A DNA stretch of 64,000 nt, taken from contig NZ_LMLH01000002.1 in the NCBI RefSeq assembly GCF_001421885.1, forward strand, positions 131,813 to 195,812, read 5' to 3'. The DNA is from Pseudomonas sp. Leaf48. GTDB taxonomy: Bacteria > Pseudomonadota > Gammaproteobacteria > Pseudomonadales > Pseudomonadaceae. The position numbers and the translations under genes are program-made. Below are positions 44,019 to 53,611 of this stretch, in pieces (the stretch's first letter is position 1; every line of letters starts with the position of its first letter). A model generated the notes under the pieces. That model saw only the letters and a program-made list of their open reading frames with translations. It made no database searches and was not told where the DNA came from.

Positions 44019-45467
44019 CTAAACATGACTGCGATCACGCAACCACTGCAAAAACCCCCGTTTCTGCGCCACAACCGGCACATCCTGGGTCAGCGATTGC
44101 GCCTTGTGCAACCGGTAATCCAGCAAGGCTTTCATCGCATCATTGATCTCGTGCCGGGCGTCCAGGCACGGTTTGAGGTATTGCTTCTCGATGCGGTACA
44201 GGGCGCAGGCGGTTTTTGCGGTAAAGGTGGCGGGCAGCGCGGAATCGGACAGGATGCCGGCCTCGCCGATCACCTCCCCCGGGCCCATGCGACCGGATTC
44301 TAACGGCACACCCTGGCGGGTCAGCGTCACTGTGACCACCCCGGATTCAATGATGAACAAATGATCGCTGACCTCCCCCGCCTGCAGAATCGTCTCCCCG
44401 GCGCGAAAGGCTTGCAGGGTCATGTTCTGGCTGAAAGTGTCTTTCTCCTCCTGACGCAAGGTGGAGAAAATCGGCGAACTATCGAGCATCGCCCGTTGCC
44501 GTGACAGCCCGGCCGAAGGAGCGAATTCCTCGCTGGACAACAAACTGACTCCACAAGCCTGCAAGTGCCGATAGGCCAGATCGAACAGTTGGTTACGCAC
44601 AGAACGTTTCTCGCTCATCGACGCGACGAAGCCGCTGATTTCATACTCGACCCCGGTACTGCCGGAGCTTTTCAGTGCCACGCTCGGTGCCGGCTCGTCG
44701 AGCAGAAAGCGACAGCCCTGCATGGCCCGCTCCAGGGCGTCGATCACTGTATTGGGCCGTGCATGGGGGCTAAGTACCAGGGAAATGGAAACGCCGAACA
44801 TATTGCTCGGCCTGCTGAAGTTGATGATCTTGGCCTTGGCCGCCAAGGAGTTGGGGATCACCGCCATGCTGCCCTTGGCGGTTTGCAGACGCGTGGCGCG
44901 CCAGTCGATATCGGTGACCCGGCCTTCAGTGCCGTCTATGGAGATCCAGTCATCGAGTTGATAGGGTTTGGTGGTGTTGAGGACTATCCCGGAAAACACG
45001 TCGCTGAGGGTGCTTTGCAAAGCCAGGCCGACGATGATCGCCAAGGCACCGGAGGTGGCCAGCACGCCTTTGACCGGCAGTTCGAGCACGTAGGCCAGGG
45101 CCGCGATGACCGCAATCAGGAAGATCACTGCCCCGAGCAGATCCTGCAGCAGCCGCCCGGTGTGCCCTACCCGTTGCATCATGCCAGCGCCGATCAACAC
45201 CGTCAGGGTTCGCGCAGCAAACAGCCACCAAGCGATCTGCAGGCCAGTGGCCGCCAGGTGCAGGGGCACGTTATCGGGCCAGGGCGCGGGTTCCAGTGGA
45301 TTGAGACCTTCATTGAACAGCAGCACGCTGAACAGGGCGAAAATCACCACCCGTACGAGCAGTCGCCAGGCGCTGCCCATGGAACTGAGCAAGCGCCACA
45401 AGCCCAGATCGATGACGATCAACGTCATGGCGCAGACCAGCGGGTGTTCGGTAAGCAGTGACAGCAT
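44019..45467 (-). CDS. MscS-type mechanosensitive channel with C-terminal cyclic-nucleotide-binding domain
   Basis: A 482-residue membrane protein. Several N-terminal spans precede the MscS pore and beta-domain region (GVLATSGALAIIVGLALQSTLSDVFSGIVL; YQLDDWISIDGTEGRVTDIDWRATRL). The C-terminal cNMP-binding domain shows AGETILQAGEVSDHLFIIESGVV and GEVIGEAGILSD. The ATG at 45467 has GGAG seven bases upstream; an earlier in-frame start lacks this. Such fusions are thought to be cyclic-nucleotide-responsive channels, and the ligand is not known here. The PaaI-like thioesterase is divergent. Confidence 0.85.
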   Translation of the reverse strand: MLSLLTEHPLVCAMTLIVIDLGLWRLLSSMGSAWRLLVRVVIFALFSVLLFNEGLNPLEPAPWPDNVPLHLAATGLQIAWWLFAARTLTVLIGAGMMQRVGHTGRLLQDLLGAVIFLIAVIAALAYVLELPVKGVLATSGALAIIVGLALQSTLSDVFSGIVLNTTKPYQLDDWISIDGTEGRVTDIDWRATRLQTAKGSMAVIPNSLAAKAKIINFSRPSNMFGVSISLVLSPHARPNTVIDALERAMQGCRFLLDEPAPSVALKSSGSTGVEYEISGFVASMSEKRSVRNQLFDLAYRHLQACGVSLLSSEEFAPSAGLSRQRAMLDSSPIFSTLRQEEKDTFSQNMTLQAFRAGETILQAGEVSDHLFIIESGVVTVTLTRQGVPLESGRMGPGEVIGEAGILSDSALPATFTAKTACALYRIEKQYLKPCLDARHEINDAMKALLDYRLHKAQSLTQDVPVVAQKRGFLQWLRDRSHV

Positions 45468-45692
45468 CAAGCAACTCCAGCAAGGCCAATACCGCGATGA
45501 TTGGCCATAGTGTAGGAGCAATTGATTTCGCTGGATGAATACTGCCTGCAAAACACCATGAGCTCCTTGGGGGACGGGTCAGCCAGCAGGTTTTTAGCGG
45601 CAAACTGATTGGGGGTAGCGGAGATTTTATTTCAGACATAATATCGCAAAGAATTACAGCCATAATATCTTCTGTTCTCCGAGGACATGAAC

Positions 45693-46232
45693 ATGCAAAG
45701 CCCCACCCGTGACGCCACCCTCGCCCAATGGCTCGCACAGGAACAGGCCATGCGCGAACGCCTTGCCGGGCCTGGCAGTTTGTCCATGGCCCAAGTCAGC
45801 GCCCTGTCCCCCGCCGAGTTTTTCGAAGGTATAGGCGAAGGCAAACTGCCCTCTCCACCCATCGGCGCGCTGATGGATTTCATCCCCATCGAATGGTCCG
45901 CCGGGTTGTTCATCTTTCAGGGCACCCCGGACTCGCGGCATTACAACCCGTTGGGCAGCGTGCATGGCGGGTATGCCGCAACCTTGCTGGATTCGTGCAT
46001 GGGTTGCGCGATTCATACACAACTGAAAAAGGGCCAGGGTTACACCACCCTGGATCTGCGCATCAGTTATGTCCGGGCATTGACCGGTGCCAGCGGGCCG
46101 GTGCGGGCCGAGGGCAAGATTGTCCATCTGGGGCGCTCGACGGCGCTGGCCGAGGGGCGGATTTATGATGTGGATGGGCGGCTGTATGCGACCGGGTCGA
46201 CGACCTGCATGATTCTTGAGGCTCGCGGGTAA
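45693..46232 (+). CDS. hotdog-fold thioesterase (PaaI family)
   Basis: A 179-residue hotdog protein. The core VHGGYAATLLDSCMGCAIHTQL contains the catalytic-loop Asp, and the sheet ends with GRIYDVDGRLYATGSTTCMIL. It is similar in layout to aromatic acyl-CoA thioesterases. The ATG eight bases after GAGG is chosen over one two bases after it. Upstream, CATAATATC occurs twice (45637-45645, 45661-45669), a possible regulatory repeat. The substrate is unknown. Confidence 0.8.
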   Translation: MQSPTRDATLAQWLAQEQAMRERLAGPGSLSMAQVSALSPAEFFEGIGEGKLPSPPIGALMDFIPIEWSAGLFIFQGTPDSRHYNPLGSVHGGYAATLLDSCMGCAIHTQLKKGQGYTTLDLRISYVRALTGASGPVRAEGKIVHLGRSTALAEGRIYDVDGRLYATGSTTCMILEARG

Positions 46233-46250
46233 GGGTTCAGACCGAGTCGC

Positions 46251-46350
46251 CGCCATCGCCGGCAGGCCAGCTCCCCCAGGGGATGGTTGCAGGCCATTAA
46301 CTTAGTGTTCACTGAAGATCAAACTGTAGGAGCGAGCCTGCTCGCGATGA
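46251..46350. repeat. two REP half-elements of different families
   Basis: CGCCATCGCCGGCAGGCCAGCTCC (third family, one unit) is followed at 46324 by CTGTAGGAGCGAGCCTGCTCGCGATGA (GTAGGAGCGAGC family, one unit) whose partner is not recognisable. Probably decayed REPINs. No gene lies between 46233 and 46458. Confidence 0.65.
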
Positions 46351-46458
46351 GGCCGGCACATCCAGCGTCACTGGTGACTGACATTCTGCGATCGGCGGTC
46401 TTGTTCGCGGCCTGCGGCTGACCAGCCCCAAAGGCATTGCGCGCGCCGGGATTGAACG

Positions 46459-49400
46459 TCAGTCTTGCTGGAGTCGTTGATCCAGCCGCGTCATGGCTTG
46501 CTGCAGCTGATCAACGGCGGCGTTGATCAGTGACGCGCTGCCGTCACTGCATGCCCGCTCCAGCTGCTCGCAGCAGGCCACCAAGGCGTCCGCGCGGACC
46601 ATCAGTGCGCCGCCCTTGACCCGGTGCGCCAGCTCACGCAATCCAGGGCGGTTACCGCTGGCATGCAAGGCCAACAGGTAAACGCGGTCGTCGCGGTTGG
46701 CCAGGGAGATATCGTGCAGCAACTGATCGACCAATTCAGGGTCCGAACCGATGTATCGATCCAGGCCACTCAAATCGAATTCGGCCGGTTCGCTTGAGAT
46801 GATCTGCCCTGCCCGCTCACCGCTGAAGCGCGTTGCCAACCATGTCTGCAGATCCGTCAGGCGGATAGGTTTGAACAGGCAATCGTCCATGCCAGCCTCC
46901 TGACAGCGGACTTTCTCGGCGGCCTGCGCATTGGCGGTAAAGCCCAGAATCAACGTCGACGGCAGTCTCTGTCGGCGTTCTTCGTCACGTATGGCGCCGG
47001 CCAGTTCATAGCCACCGAGCAACGGCATGTTGCAATCGGTGATGACCAGATCGAAATCATGCTCACGCCATTGCGCAAGGCCCTGCACCCCATCCTGCGC
47101 GGTTAGAACGCTATGCCCCAGGTAGCTCAATTGCCGTGAGAGCAGCAGAAGATTGGCCGGATAATCGTCAACGGCCAGTATGGTCAACGCGCGCGTCGGT
47201 CGCGGTGCTGCGTCCTGCCAGGACTCGCTGGCGGACAACGGTTGCAGCGCGACCAGATCGAGCCTGATAGCAACTTGAGTACCACGCCCCAGTGTACTTT
47301 CGAGCTGCAACTGGCCGCCCATCATCTCGCAGAGCGTGCGGCTGATCACCAGGCCCAGTCCCGAACCCTGCCGACCGGACTGCTGAGTGTTGCCCGCCTG
47401 AACAAACGGACTGAACAGACGTTTGCGGTCAAATTCGCTGATGCCGATGCCACTGTCTTCGATAATGACGCTGACCGCCAGATGCGCCGAGGGCCGGAGC
47501 TCGACCTGCAGCTTCAGACTCACCTGGCCGGCATTGGTGAACTTGATCGCGTTGTTCAGCAGATTGGACACAACCTGTTTGAAGCGCGTGGGGTCAAGCA
47601 TCACATCGCGATCACTGTGCTCGTCAAGTTCAACCCGCCAGCGCAGGTTTTTCTCCAGCGCCAGGCCTTCAAAAACCCGACACACCGACGCCACCAGCGC
47701 TCGCAGGTTGACCCGCTCCGGCGCCAGGGACAGATGGCCGGATTCGATGCGGGCGATATCCAGTATGTCGCCGATCAACGCCAGCAACTGTTGCCCTGCA
47801 TTGGAGGCCACCTCGATGGCGCAACGGTCAGTCACGCCTTCATCGGCGCGTTTCAATGCCAGTTCGAGCATACCGATCAGCGCGTTCATCGGCGTGCGTA
47901 TTTCATGGCTCATGGTCGCCAGAAATGTGGTCTTGGCACGGTTGGCGTCATCCGCTGCATCCTTGGCTTGCTGCAATTGACCCAGCAATTGCTGGCGCAG
48001 ACGGATCTGGCGGCGCTGCCAGAGGATCCCGGCCAACGCGAGAAACAGCAGGGTGCCGGCAAAGGCGAACGCCTGGAAAATGGTTTTGCGGTGGCGCAAC
48101 CAATAGCTCTGCTCCACCATCGAGTCGTAGCGCCAGGGTCGGGTCAGCTTGTCGATTTCTTCGGGAGGAATACTCAGCAGCGCCTTGTCCAGGATCGAAT
48201 GCAACTCGACGGCCTCTCGACTGGTCGCCAGGGCGCTGCGCGCCGGGTCGGTGCCTACTGTGCTGGTCACTTGCAGCAGATCACGGTATTGGCGCGAAAT
48301 CAGATAGCGGGCACTGATCAGCGAATTGATGCCACCTTGAGCCTCGCCCCGGGCGACCATTTCCATGGCATCAGACGACAGGGGCGCATCCTTGCACCGA
48401 ATCAGCGGGAAGTGGTGCCGAATGTACTCACCGGCGATGTTGCCCCGGGTCAACGCCAGGGTTTTTCTTGCCATGTCATCCAGGGTCCTGGGGCTGTCCG
48501 GCCCTATGCGGGTGACCAGCACCGACGGGCTGCTGAGGAACGCCCGGGTAAACGACAGCTCGTCTTCACGCTGGGAGCTGAGGCCGATTCCCGCCAGTAC
48601 GTCGACCTCACCGCTCTTGATGGCGTTGACCATCGCTGTCACCGATTTCATGGCCTGGATGTCAAATTGCAAGCCGGTACGCAGGCTGATTTTCGCCAGC
48701 ACATCGACGCTGATCCCGCGGTATCTGCCCTCGCCATCGATGAACGAAATCGGTGGGATATCCTCGTTGATCGCCACCCTCACACGCGGGTGACGATCGA
48801 GCCAGCGCTGTTCGGCCACGCTCAACTGTAATGTATGAGTTCCCGGGATAGACACTCCGCTAGCCCCCCAACGCAACAGGATGTTCATCTGTTCATTGGC
48901 TGAGACGGCTGCCAGCGCCTTGTTGACGATACGCAACAGCGGCTGATTCTCGCGGGCCATTGCGAAGGCAAAGCGGCCGGACTCCAGCGGTGAGAAGTCG
49001 GCAAACTGGACGTTATTCAGGTAATTCATGCTGATCAGGTAATGAGCACTGATCGCATCGCCCAGATAAACGTCCGCCTGGCCGAACGCTACCGCACCCA
49101 TTGCCGCCAATGTCGAGGGATAAGGCTGTACCTGAGCGTCGGGATAGAACTGTTGCACGCTTCGTTCAGGCAGATAGTGGTAGAGGGTCGCCAACTGTTT
49201 GCCGGCCAGTGTCGGCTGCGGTACTTCGGATGCATCGGCGCGGATGACCAGCACGGGTTGATCAACCGCATAGGCACTGGACATCTGCAGTTGAGGATCT
49301 TCGGCTTCGTAGCGGTTGGCAGTTCCCAGCAGGTCTGCCTCGCCCTCCTTGATTGCCCGCACCGCTTCAGCGCGTGATGGATAGCGATGAACGTCGATCT

Positions 49401-49689
49401 CCACGTTCAACAGCTGCTGCAGTATTCCAGCGTAATCCCCCGTCACCCCTTCGAACACCTTGCCCGCGGAGTTGAACTCGAACGGTGGATAATCCGGAGC
49501 GGAGACAGCCAGCACCAACCGTTGTTTCTGGTGCAGCCAGCGCGATTCGGCCTCCGACAGCCTGATGGCCACGCCTTCGACGTCCGAGCGACCCAGCAAC
49601 GTCAATGTTTGCGGCTGTGCCCAGGCAGTCGACGTGCAGAAAAGAAAGCCCGACAACACCAGGCCCGACAGGCCTCGAAAAATTTTCAT
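46459..49689 (-). CDS. BvgS/RocS-type unorthodox hybrid sensor kinase
   Basis: A 1076-residue phosphorelay kinase. In order it has a signal peptide (to about 24), two tandem periplasmic SBP_bac_3 binding domains (about 50-265 and 295-515), a membrane span (about 535-555), HisKA with His595 ([12 protein letters not shown]), an HATPase domain ([18 protein letters not shown]), a receiver with Asp885 ([12 protein letters not shown]) and a C-terminal Hpt domain with His1022 ([10 protein letters not shown]). Venus-flytrap domains suggest sensing of small amines or acids. The response-regulator gene lies immediately upstream with no gap, so the two are co-transcribed. Architecture matches BvgS and RocS1. 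Confidence 0.93.
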   Translation of the reverse strand: MKIFRGLSGLVLSGFLFCTSTAWAQPQTLTLLGRSDVEGVAIRLSEAESRWLHQKQRLVLAVSAPDYPPFEFNSAGKVFEGVTGDYAGILQQLLNVEIDVHRYPSRAEAVRAIKEGEADLLGTANRYEAEDPQLQMSSAYAVDQPVLVIRADASEVPQPTLAGKQLATLYHYLPERSVQQFYPDAQVQPYPSTLAAMGAVAFGQADVYLGDAISAHYLISMNYLNNVQFADFSPLESGRFAFAMARENQPLLRIVNKALAAVSANEQMNILLRWGASGVSIPGTHTLQLSVAEQRWLDRHPRVRVAINEDIPPISFIDGEGRYRGISVDVLAKISLRTGLQFDIQAMKSVTAMVNAIKSGEVDVLAGIGLSSQREDELSFTRAFLSSPSVLVTRIGPDSPRTLDDMARKTLALTRGNIAGEYIRHHFPLIRCKDAPLSSDAMEMVARGEAQGGINSLISARYLISRQYRDLLQVTSTVGTDPARSALATSREAVELHSILDKALLSIPPEEIDKLTRPWRYDSMVEQSYWLRHRKTIFQAFAFAGTLLFLALAGILWQRRQIRLRQQLLGQLQQAKDAADDANRAKTTFLATMSHEIRTPMNALIGMLELALKRADEGVTDRCAIEVASNAGQQLLALIGDILDIARIESGHLSLAPERVNLRALVASVCRVFEGLALEKNLRWRVELDEHSDRDVMLDPTRFKQVVSNLLNNAIKFTNAGQVSLKLQVELRPSAHLAVSVIIEDSGIGISEFDRKRLFSPFVQAGNTQQSGRQGSGLGLVISRTLCEMMGGQLQLESTLGRGTQVAIRLDLVALQPLSASESWQDAAPRPTRALTILAVDDYPANLLLLSRQLSYLGHSVLTAQDGVQGLAQWREHDFDLVITDCNMPLLGGYELAGAIRDEERRQRLPSTLILGFTANAQAAEKVRCQEAGMDDCLFKPIRLTDLQTWLATRFSGERAGQIISSEPAEFDLSGLDRYIGSDPELVDQLLHDISLANRDDRVYLLALHASGNRPGLRELAHRVKGGALMVRADALVACCEQLERACSDGSASLINAAVDQLQQAMTRLDQRLQQD

Positions 49690-50325
49690 TCAGATCAGAT
49701 GATTGCGCAGGGCGAAATCGCGCAAAAGCACCAGCGATCGCACATTGAGCTTGTCAATCAACCGGGATTTGTAGGTGCTGACCGTTTTGTAACTCAGGTG
49801 CATGATCTCGGCGATTTCATTGTTTTTTGATCCCCGGGCCAGATGTTGCAGAATGGCCAGTTCGCGGTTGGAGAGGCTGTCGATCAGTTCCTTTTCGCTG
49901 CGTTGCAATGACCCCATCGACACGGAGATCGAATCCAGCTGGGCAAAGTAGGTGTAACCGGCCATCACGGATTTCACCGCGGCTTCCAGATCTTCCAGAC
50001 TCCTGCTTTTGGACACATAAGCGGCAGCACCGGCACGCATGCACCGCTCCTGATAATGATCAGGCGGCATGGAAGTGAACACCACCACCCGGCAACGCGC
50101 TTGTTCCGCCTTGAGGCGCGCCAATATATCCAGCCCGGCCATATTCGGCAGGTCCAGATCCAGCAGCATGATGTCCGGTCGATGTTCACGAATCATCGCC
50201 AGTGCTTCATCGCCGCGGGTTGCTTCATATATCCGATCGAATCCCGCGCCCCTGAGGACGAGTTTGATCATCCTGCAAACCACCGGATGATCTTCCACAA
50301 TCACCGCTGTCTTCGTGGAACTCAT
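49690..50325 (-). CDS. LuxR-type response regulator, BvgA/RocA-like
   Basis: A 211-residue NarL/FixJ regulator. The receiver has acidic VEDHPVV, phospho-acceptor Asp in MLLDLDLPNMAG and a Lys in VSKSRSLEDL. The C-terminal HTH is LSNRELAILQHLARGSKNNEIAEIMHLSYKTVSTYKSRLIDKL. It is the natural output of the adjacent hybrid kinase; the stop codon lies directly against the kinase ATG. In BvgAS and RocSA systems the regulator controls adhesion or virulence genes; the targets here are unknown. Confidence 0.92.
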   Translation of the reverse strand: MSSTKTAVIVEDHPVVCRMIKLVLRGAGFDRIYEATRGDEALAMIREHRPDIMLLDLDLPNMAGLDILARLKAEQARCRVVVFTSMPPDHYQERCMRAGAAAYVSKSRSLEDLEAAVKSVMAGYTYFAQLDSISVSMGSLQRSEKELIDSLSNRELAILQHLARGSKNNEIAEIMHLSYKTVSTYKSRLIDKLNVRSLVLLRDFALRNHLI

Positions 50326-50433
50326 GGAAATTTCCTGTGCAAAACTCCACGACTGAGCAGAAAAACGCCCGGGGCATGGCCGTAAATCGTTGCCACGGCT
50401 GCGCGGGACTCTTGCATGGAAGGGTGGATAAAA

Positions 50434-50847
50434 CTACCTGTCAGAAATGACAGTTCCGACGAATGGTAGCCTGGGATCAACAGCTGCCATCAGCTTCTGA
50501 ACGCAAGACAAATCAGGCAGTTCGGCATGACTTATCCAGACCGTCTGCCCAATACAGTCCGGGACTGCAGCCAGTTGTGCCTGGCGGCCATCAAAGATGA
50601 AGGCATGCCGAACCTGATGGTTATCGATGAAAAAATCCGGCAGATTCAGCGACCCGTCTGCCATCGAGCTATTGATGAGCACCAGATCGAAAGGCTGGCT
50701 GCCGTATTCCGTCAGCCGCAGAAGCTCTTCGAGGCTTTGAACCGGGGCCACAGCAAAATAACCGAGTTGGTTGAACAGCCGTTCGATTCTCATGCAGTTA
50801 AAGTGCTGCACGTCGGCGATCAGGATTCGTAGCGCGTGATTCGGCAA
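50434..50847 (-). CDS. degenerate stand-alone receiver domain
   Basis: About 137 residues forming one receiver-like domain: ALRILIADVQHFNCMRIERLFNQLGY resembles the start of a REC domain. The acidic pair is reduced to ADV, and the phospho-acceptor position reads LVLINSSM with Asn in place of Asp. It cannot be phosphorylated normally and may be a decoy or adaptor of the neighbouring phosphorelay. The start is uncertain: TTG at 50847 has a perfect GGAGG five bases upstream; ATG codons at 50859 and 50877 have none. It lies 108 bp upstream of the response-regulator gene on the same strand. Confidence 0.65.
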   Translation of the reverse strand: MPNHALRILIADVQHFNCMRIERLFNQLGYFAVAPVQSLEELLRLTEYGSQPFDLVLINSSMADGSLNLPDFFIDNHQVRHAFIFDGRQAQLAAVPDCIGQTVWISHAELPDLSCVQKLMAAVDPRLPFVGTVISDR

Positions 50848-51019
50848 CGGGACCTCCATTGGAATGTCGGAACTCATCAAGGCGCAAAGGCTACGCAAGC
50901 CCGTTACAATTTTCTGTAGGACTATTCCTAAATGCCAACCGGTTAGTCTGATGCCAGCCCGTCAAGGGCAAGCGCGTCTCACGCCGGCCATTGGCGGTCC
51001 ACACGATTGCCGCGTCCCA

Positions 51020-51736
51020 TTATTCAGTGGTGCTCGGACTCCAGAATGCCTGCACCACCAGCGTCGACATCGAGATCCTTGTCACCAGCGCATCGAGTTC
51101 ATCGCCATCCACCGAAGTGGTTGCCAGCGTGGCCTGGATCTGGATTTCGTCTGCACCGAAGGCATGCACATCGACATCGCGGGCCGGGTAGTTGCTGCGT
51201 TCCAGTTCGGCTTCGAGCAAGACCAGAACGGCTTTGTGCTGCGAACGCCGGGCGATCACATAGACGATGTTGGTGACCTCGGCTGAAATCACATCCAGCG
51301 GCTGACGGTTGATGTTGTTGACGATCGGGCGCAACAAGGTGTTTGCCGCCAGTACGAACAGCGTGCCCAGCAGCGCCTCGGCCAGCAGGTCGGCACCGGC
51401 ACAGGCACCCACCGCGGCCGACGTCCAGAGGGTAGCGGCAGTGTTGAGGCCGCGCACATTGCCCTCTTCGCGCATGATGACCCCCGCCCCGAGAAAGCCG
51501 ATGCCCGACACCACATAGGCCACCACTCGCACCGCGCTTTCGGCACCGCCAAGACGATTGGCCATATCGACGAATATCGCCGCGCCCACCGCCACCAGTA
51601 CGTTGGTGCGCAGGCCGGCAGTGCGCTGCCGGTACTGGCGTTCGAATCCGATCAGGCCGCCGAGGATGAAGGCCGCACTGAGGCTGACCAGGGTGTCGAG
51701 CAGTGAGGTCAGATTGATGTTGTTGATGGCTTGCAT
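51020..51736 (-). CDS. MgtC/SapB-family membrane protein
   Basis: A 238-residue protein with about five N-terminal spans and the family core GGLIGFERQYRQRTAGLRTNVLVAVGAAIF, then VSGIGFLGAGVIMREEGNVRGLNTAATLW. The C-terminal soluble part (about 160-238) is ACT-like. MgtC proteins influence Mg2+ homeostasis, F1Fo-ATPase or intracellular survival. AGGAG lies eight bases before the chosen ATG; a longer upstream frame is not supported. The 487-bp upstream gap has no clear Mg2+ riboswitch that I could recognise. Confidence 0.85.
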   Translation of the reverse strand: MQAINNINLTSLLDTLVSLSAAFILGGLIGFERQYRQRTAGLRTNVLVAVGAAIFVDMANRLGGAESAVRVVAYVVSGIGFLGAGVIMREEGNVRGLNTAATLWTSAAVGACAGADLLAEALLGTLFVLAANTLLRPIVNNINRQPLDVISAEVTNIVYVIARRSQHKAVLVLLEAELERSNYPARDVDVHAFGADEIQIQATLATTSVDGDELDALVTRISMSTLVVQAFWSPSTTE

Positions 51737-52223
51737 GAATACGGCTCCTGGAGTGTCGGAAAACCGTCGAGCAGGTACGTCCACGCCGCTGCCGCCGCAA
51801 CTGCCGGCAAGGCAAGGCCTGGCGCGCCGGTCACGAATGACAGGCGTGTCGACAGGTGTGAGAGCGACCGGAAAAGTCGAAACCACACGCTGATCAGCGT
51901 CGATGAGAAGGACGTTGGAACACGACCAGGATTGGCCGCGATCGGGATGCCGCTGCTCGCTTGTCGGCGAGACAACGGCACAGGAGACTGCGCGTTATCT
52001 TGCCGAGAATACGCCGGTTACCGGGACCGGCCGACAACTGTCACTCGAACAAGTACCCACTGTGGGTCTCCGTGATTGATGAAAACGCGCGAAGCTTACG
52101 CCCCGATGTTTGGAGAGTAAACCCGTTGGAAATGCCTGCTGGGGGAATTGCGGGGTTCTTCAGGAAGGGTTCAGGTAAATCAAAAAACAGTCCGAACGGC
52201 GGTGCCCTCGATGCCGACGCTGC
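51737..52223. other. 487-bp intergenic region without a recognised gene
   Basis: No supported gene. The perfect 14-bp palindrome ACGCTGATCAGCGT (51887-51900) lies about 150 bp upstream of the mgtC-like start and could be an operator or hairpin. Open frames crossing the region have atypical codon use for this genome. Confidence 0.4.
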
Positions 52224-52517
52224 TCAGTTCCTGCACTCTGACAACACCACCTGACAGGTTCTCGGCGTACCACCAGAGCGCCCGGCATAACGTATGCAGT
52301 TATTCAGGGATTTCTGCCTCGCGATGCTCAAGGTAGAGCCCCACGCCAGACCACCCTCGCCAGCAGTCGGTAGCGCCTTGGCATAGCAACTTGAGCCGAT
52401 GCTCGAGGACGCATGGCGAGCAGTTTTGCCTGCACAGCCTGCGGTCAGCGCCAGGCTGATCGCGAGCAGTGAAGACAGGCCCCATGACGAGCATTGCCAT
52501 GCTGTTTTTCCGCTCAT
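52224..52517 (-). CDS. small putative lipoprotein
   Basis: A 97-residue protein with a lipoprotein-type leader: basic and Trp-containing start, hydrophobic LLAISLALTA, then the lipobox LTAGC at about residues 24-28. The mature part is Ser/Gly/Cys-rich with three further Cys residues, possibly disulfides. GGGAAAACGGG precedes the ATG. No family is recognised. It lies downstream of the hotdog gene on the same strand and may be co-transcribed with it. Confidence 0.5.
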   Translation of the reverse strand: MSGKTAWQCSSWGLSSLLAISLALTAGCAGKTARHASSSIGSSCYAKALPTAGEGGLAWGSTLSIARQKSLNNCIRYAGRSGGTPRTCQVVLSECRN

Positions 52518-52565
52518 CCCGTTTTCCCTGAAGCTGGAGGCTGGAGGCGTACCAGTGCCTGTGCG

Positions 52566-53060
52566 CTAGCGACTGTGCGCGGCATCCGCCAGTTGCCCGG
52601 TGTCTACCCTTACAAAAATCGAGTCGCCAACGGCCGTAAGTACGTCCCCTGCGTAGACCTCGCAGATGACGCGGGTTTTGCGGCCGACTTCACCTTCCAC
52701 TTTCGCCCGCAACGTCAGTGGTACGCCCATGGGCGTCGGCTTGATGAACTTGATGCCAAGGTTGCCGGTGACACAATTGATACGCGGCAGGCTGGCGACT
52801 TCACGCTGTTCCATGCGGTAGTGCCAGGCCATCGCCGCCCAGTTCGAATGACAATCGACCAGCATCGCGATCAGTCCGCCGTAGACCAGATCCGGCCAGC
52901 CGCAATACTTGGCATCCGGCAAGTATTGCGCCACGACATGCTCGCCGTCCTCATGCCAATAGCTTTTGATGTGAAGCCCGTGGGGATTGCTGCTGCCACA
53001 GCCGTAACAAACGCCGTCGGGCGCCGCGCTGTCTTGCAGGGAGGTGTCGAGCCTGGACAT
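52566..53060 (-). CDS. hotdog-fold thioesterase (PaaI-like)
   Basis: A 164-residue hotdog protein with a short Cys-containing N-terminus (VCYGCGSSNPHGLHIKSYW) typical of a subgroup of PaaI-like thioesterases. The active-site helix is VYGGLIAMLVDCHSNWAAM, with the acidic residue in the usual place. The start at MSRLDTSL is chosen because AAGG lies upstream. The substrate is unknown. It is the third hotdog thioesterase in the window besides PaaI and the 45.7-kb protein. Confidence 0.78.
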   Translation of the reverse strand: MSRLDTSLQDSAAPDGVCYGCGSSNPHGLHIKSYWHEDGEHVVAQYLPDAKYCGWPDLVYGGLIAMLVDCHSNWAAMAWHYRMEQREVASLPRINCVTGNLGIKFIKPTPMGVPLTLRAKVEGEVGRKTRVICEVYAGDVLTAVGDSIFVRVDTGQLADAAHSR

Positions 53061-53207
53061 ACCTTGATCATCCTTAATAATGTGAACCAATGCCTTCGGA
53101 TTCTAACGCTGAATCGATTGCCGCGAGCGCTCGAATTCCAACCCGCCCCATCACGCTCGATCAGCGGCTACGTTTAACCGAACGTGTGATCGCAGAGGAG
53201 ACGCAGC

Positions 53208-53600
53208 ATGGACCGATACACCGGTGGTTGCCTGTGCGGCAATGTCAGGATCGAGGCGACAGGACAGCCCTACCGGGTCGGCCTGTGTCACTGTCTCGAC
53301 TGCCGCAAGCATCACGGCGCGCTGTTTCACGCCTCGGCGATATTCCCTCAGGAGGCGGTGACGATCGAGGGCGAAACCCGCGACTACGCCGGACGCTTTT
53401 TTTGTCCGCGCTGCGGCTCGTCGGTTTTCGCCCGCAGCAACGATGAAGTCGAAGTGAACCTGGGATCCCTCGATGCCCCTGACCAGCTCAAACCTACTTA
53501 CGAAAGCTGGATCATCCGCCGCGAGTCCTGGTTGCCGCCCTTCCCGCTGACTCGACACTACGAGCGCGATCGTGAGGGCACAGGACGCCTTGAGGAGTAG
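53208..53600 (+). CDS. GFA/CENP-V-family zinc protein
   Basis: A 130-residue protein of the glutathione-dependent formaldehyde-activating enzyme fold. Cys clusters are CLCGNVRIEA, LCHCLDCRKHHGALF and FFCPRCGSSVF, matching the structural and catalytic zinc sites. Family members are annotated as GFA, but many are not formaldehyde enzymes, so a specific reaction is not assigned. It is a single gene between the hotdog gene (divergent) and the alpha/beta hydrolase (convergent, 11-bp gap). Confidence 0.85.
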   Translation: MDRYTGGCLCGNVRIEATGQPYRVGLCHCLDCRKHHGALFHASAIFPQEAVTIEGETRDYAGRFFCPRCGSSVFARSNDEVEVNLGSLDAPDQLKPTYESWIIRRESWLPPFPLTRHYERDREGTGRLEE

Positions 53601-53611
53601 TCCGCCTGGCC

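Noticed and set aside
45637..45669. The CATAATATC direct repeat as a strong operator
   Set aside because: The repeats may simply be two -10-like AT-rich stretches; no symmetry or adjacent regulator supports more.
47242..48831. A 529-codon plus-strand frame opposite the hybrid kinase
   Set aside because: The kinase frame has complete domains; the antisense product has none.
51737..52223. An M-box-type Mg2+ riboswitch before the mgtC-like gene
   Set aside because: No conserved M-box core or terminator/antiterminator pair could be recognised on the minus strand.
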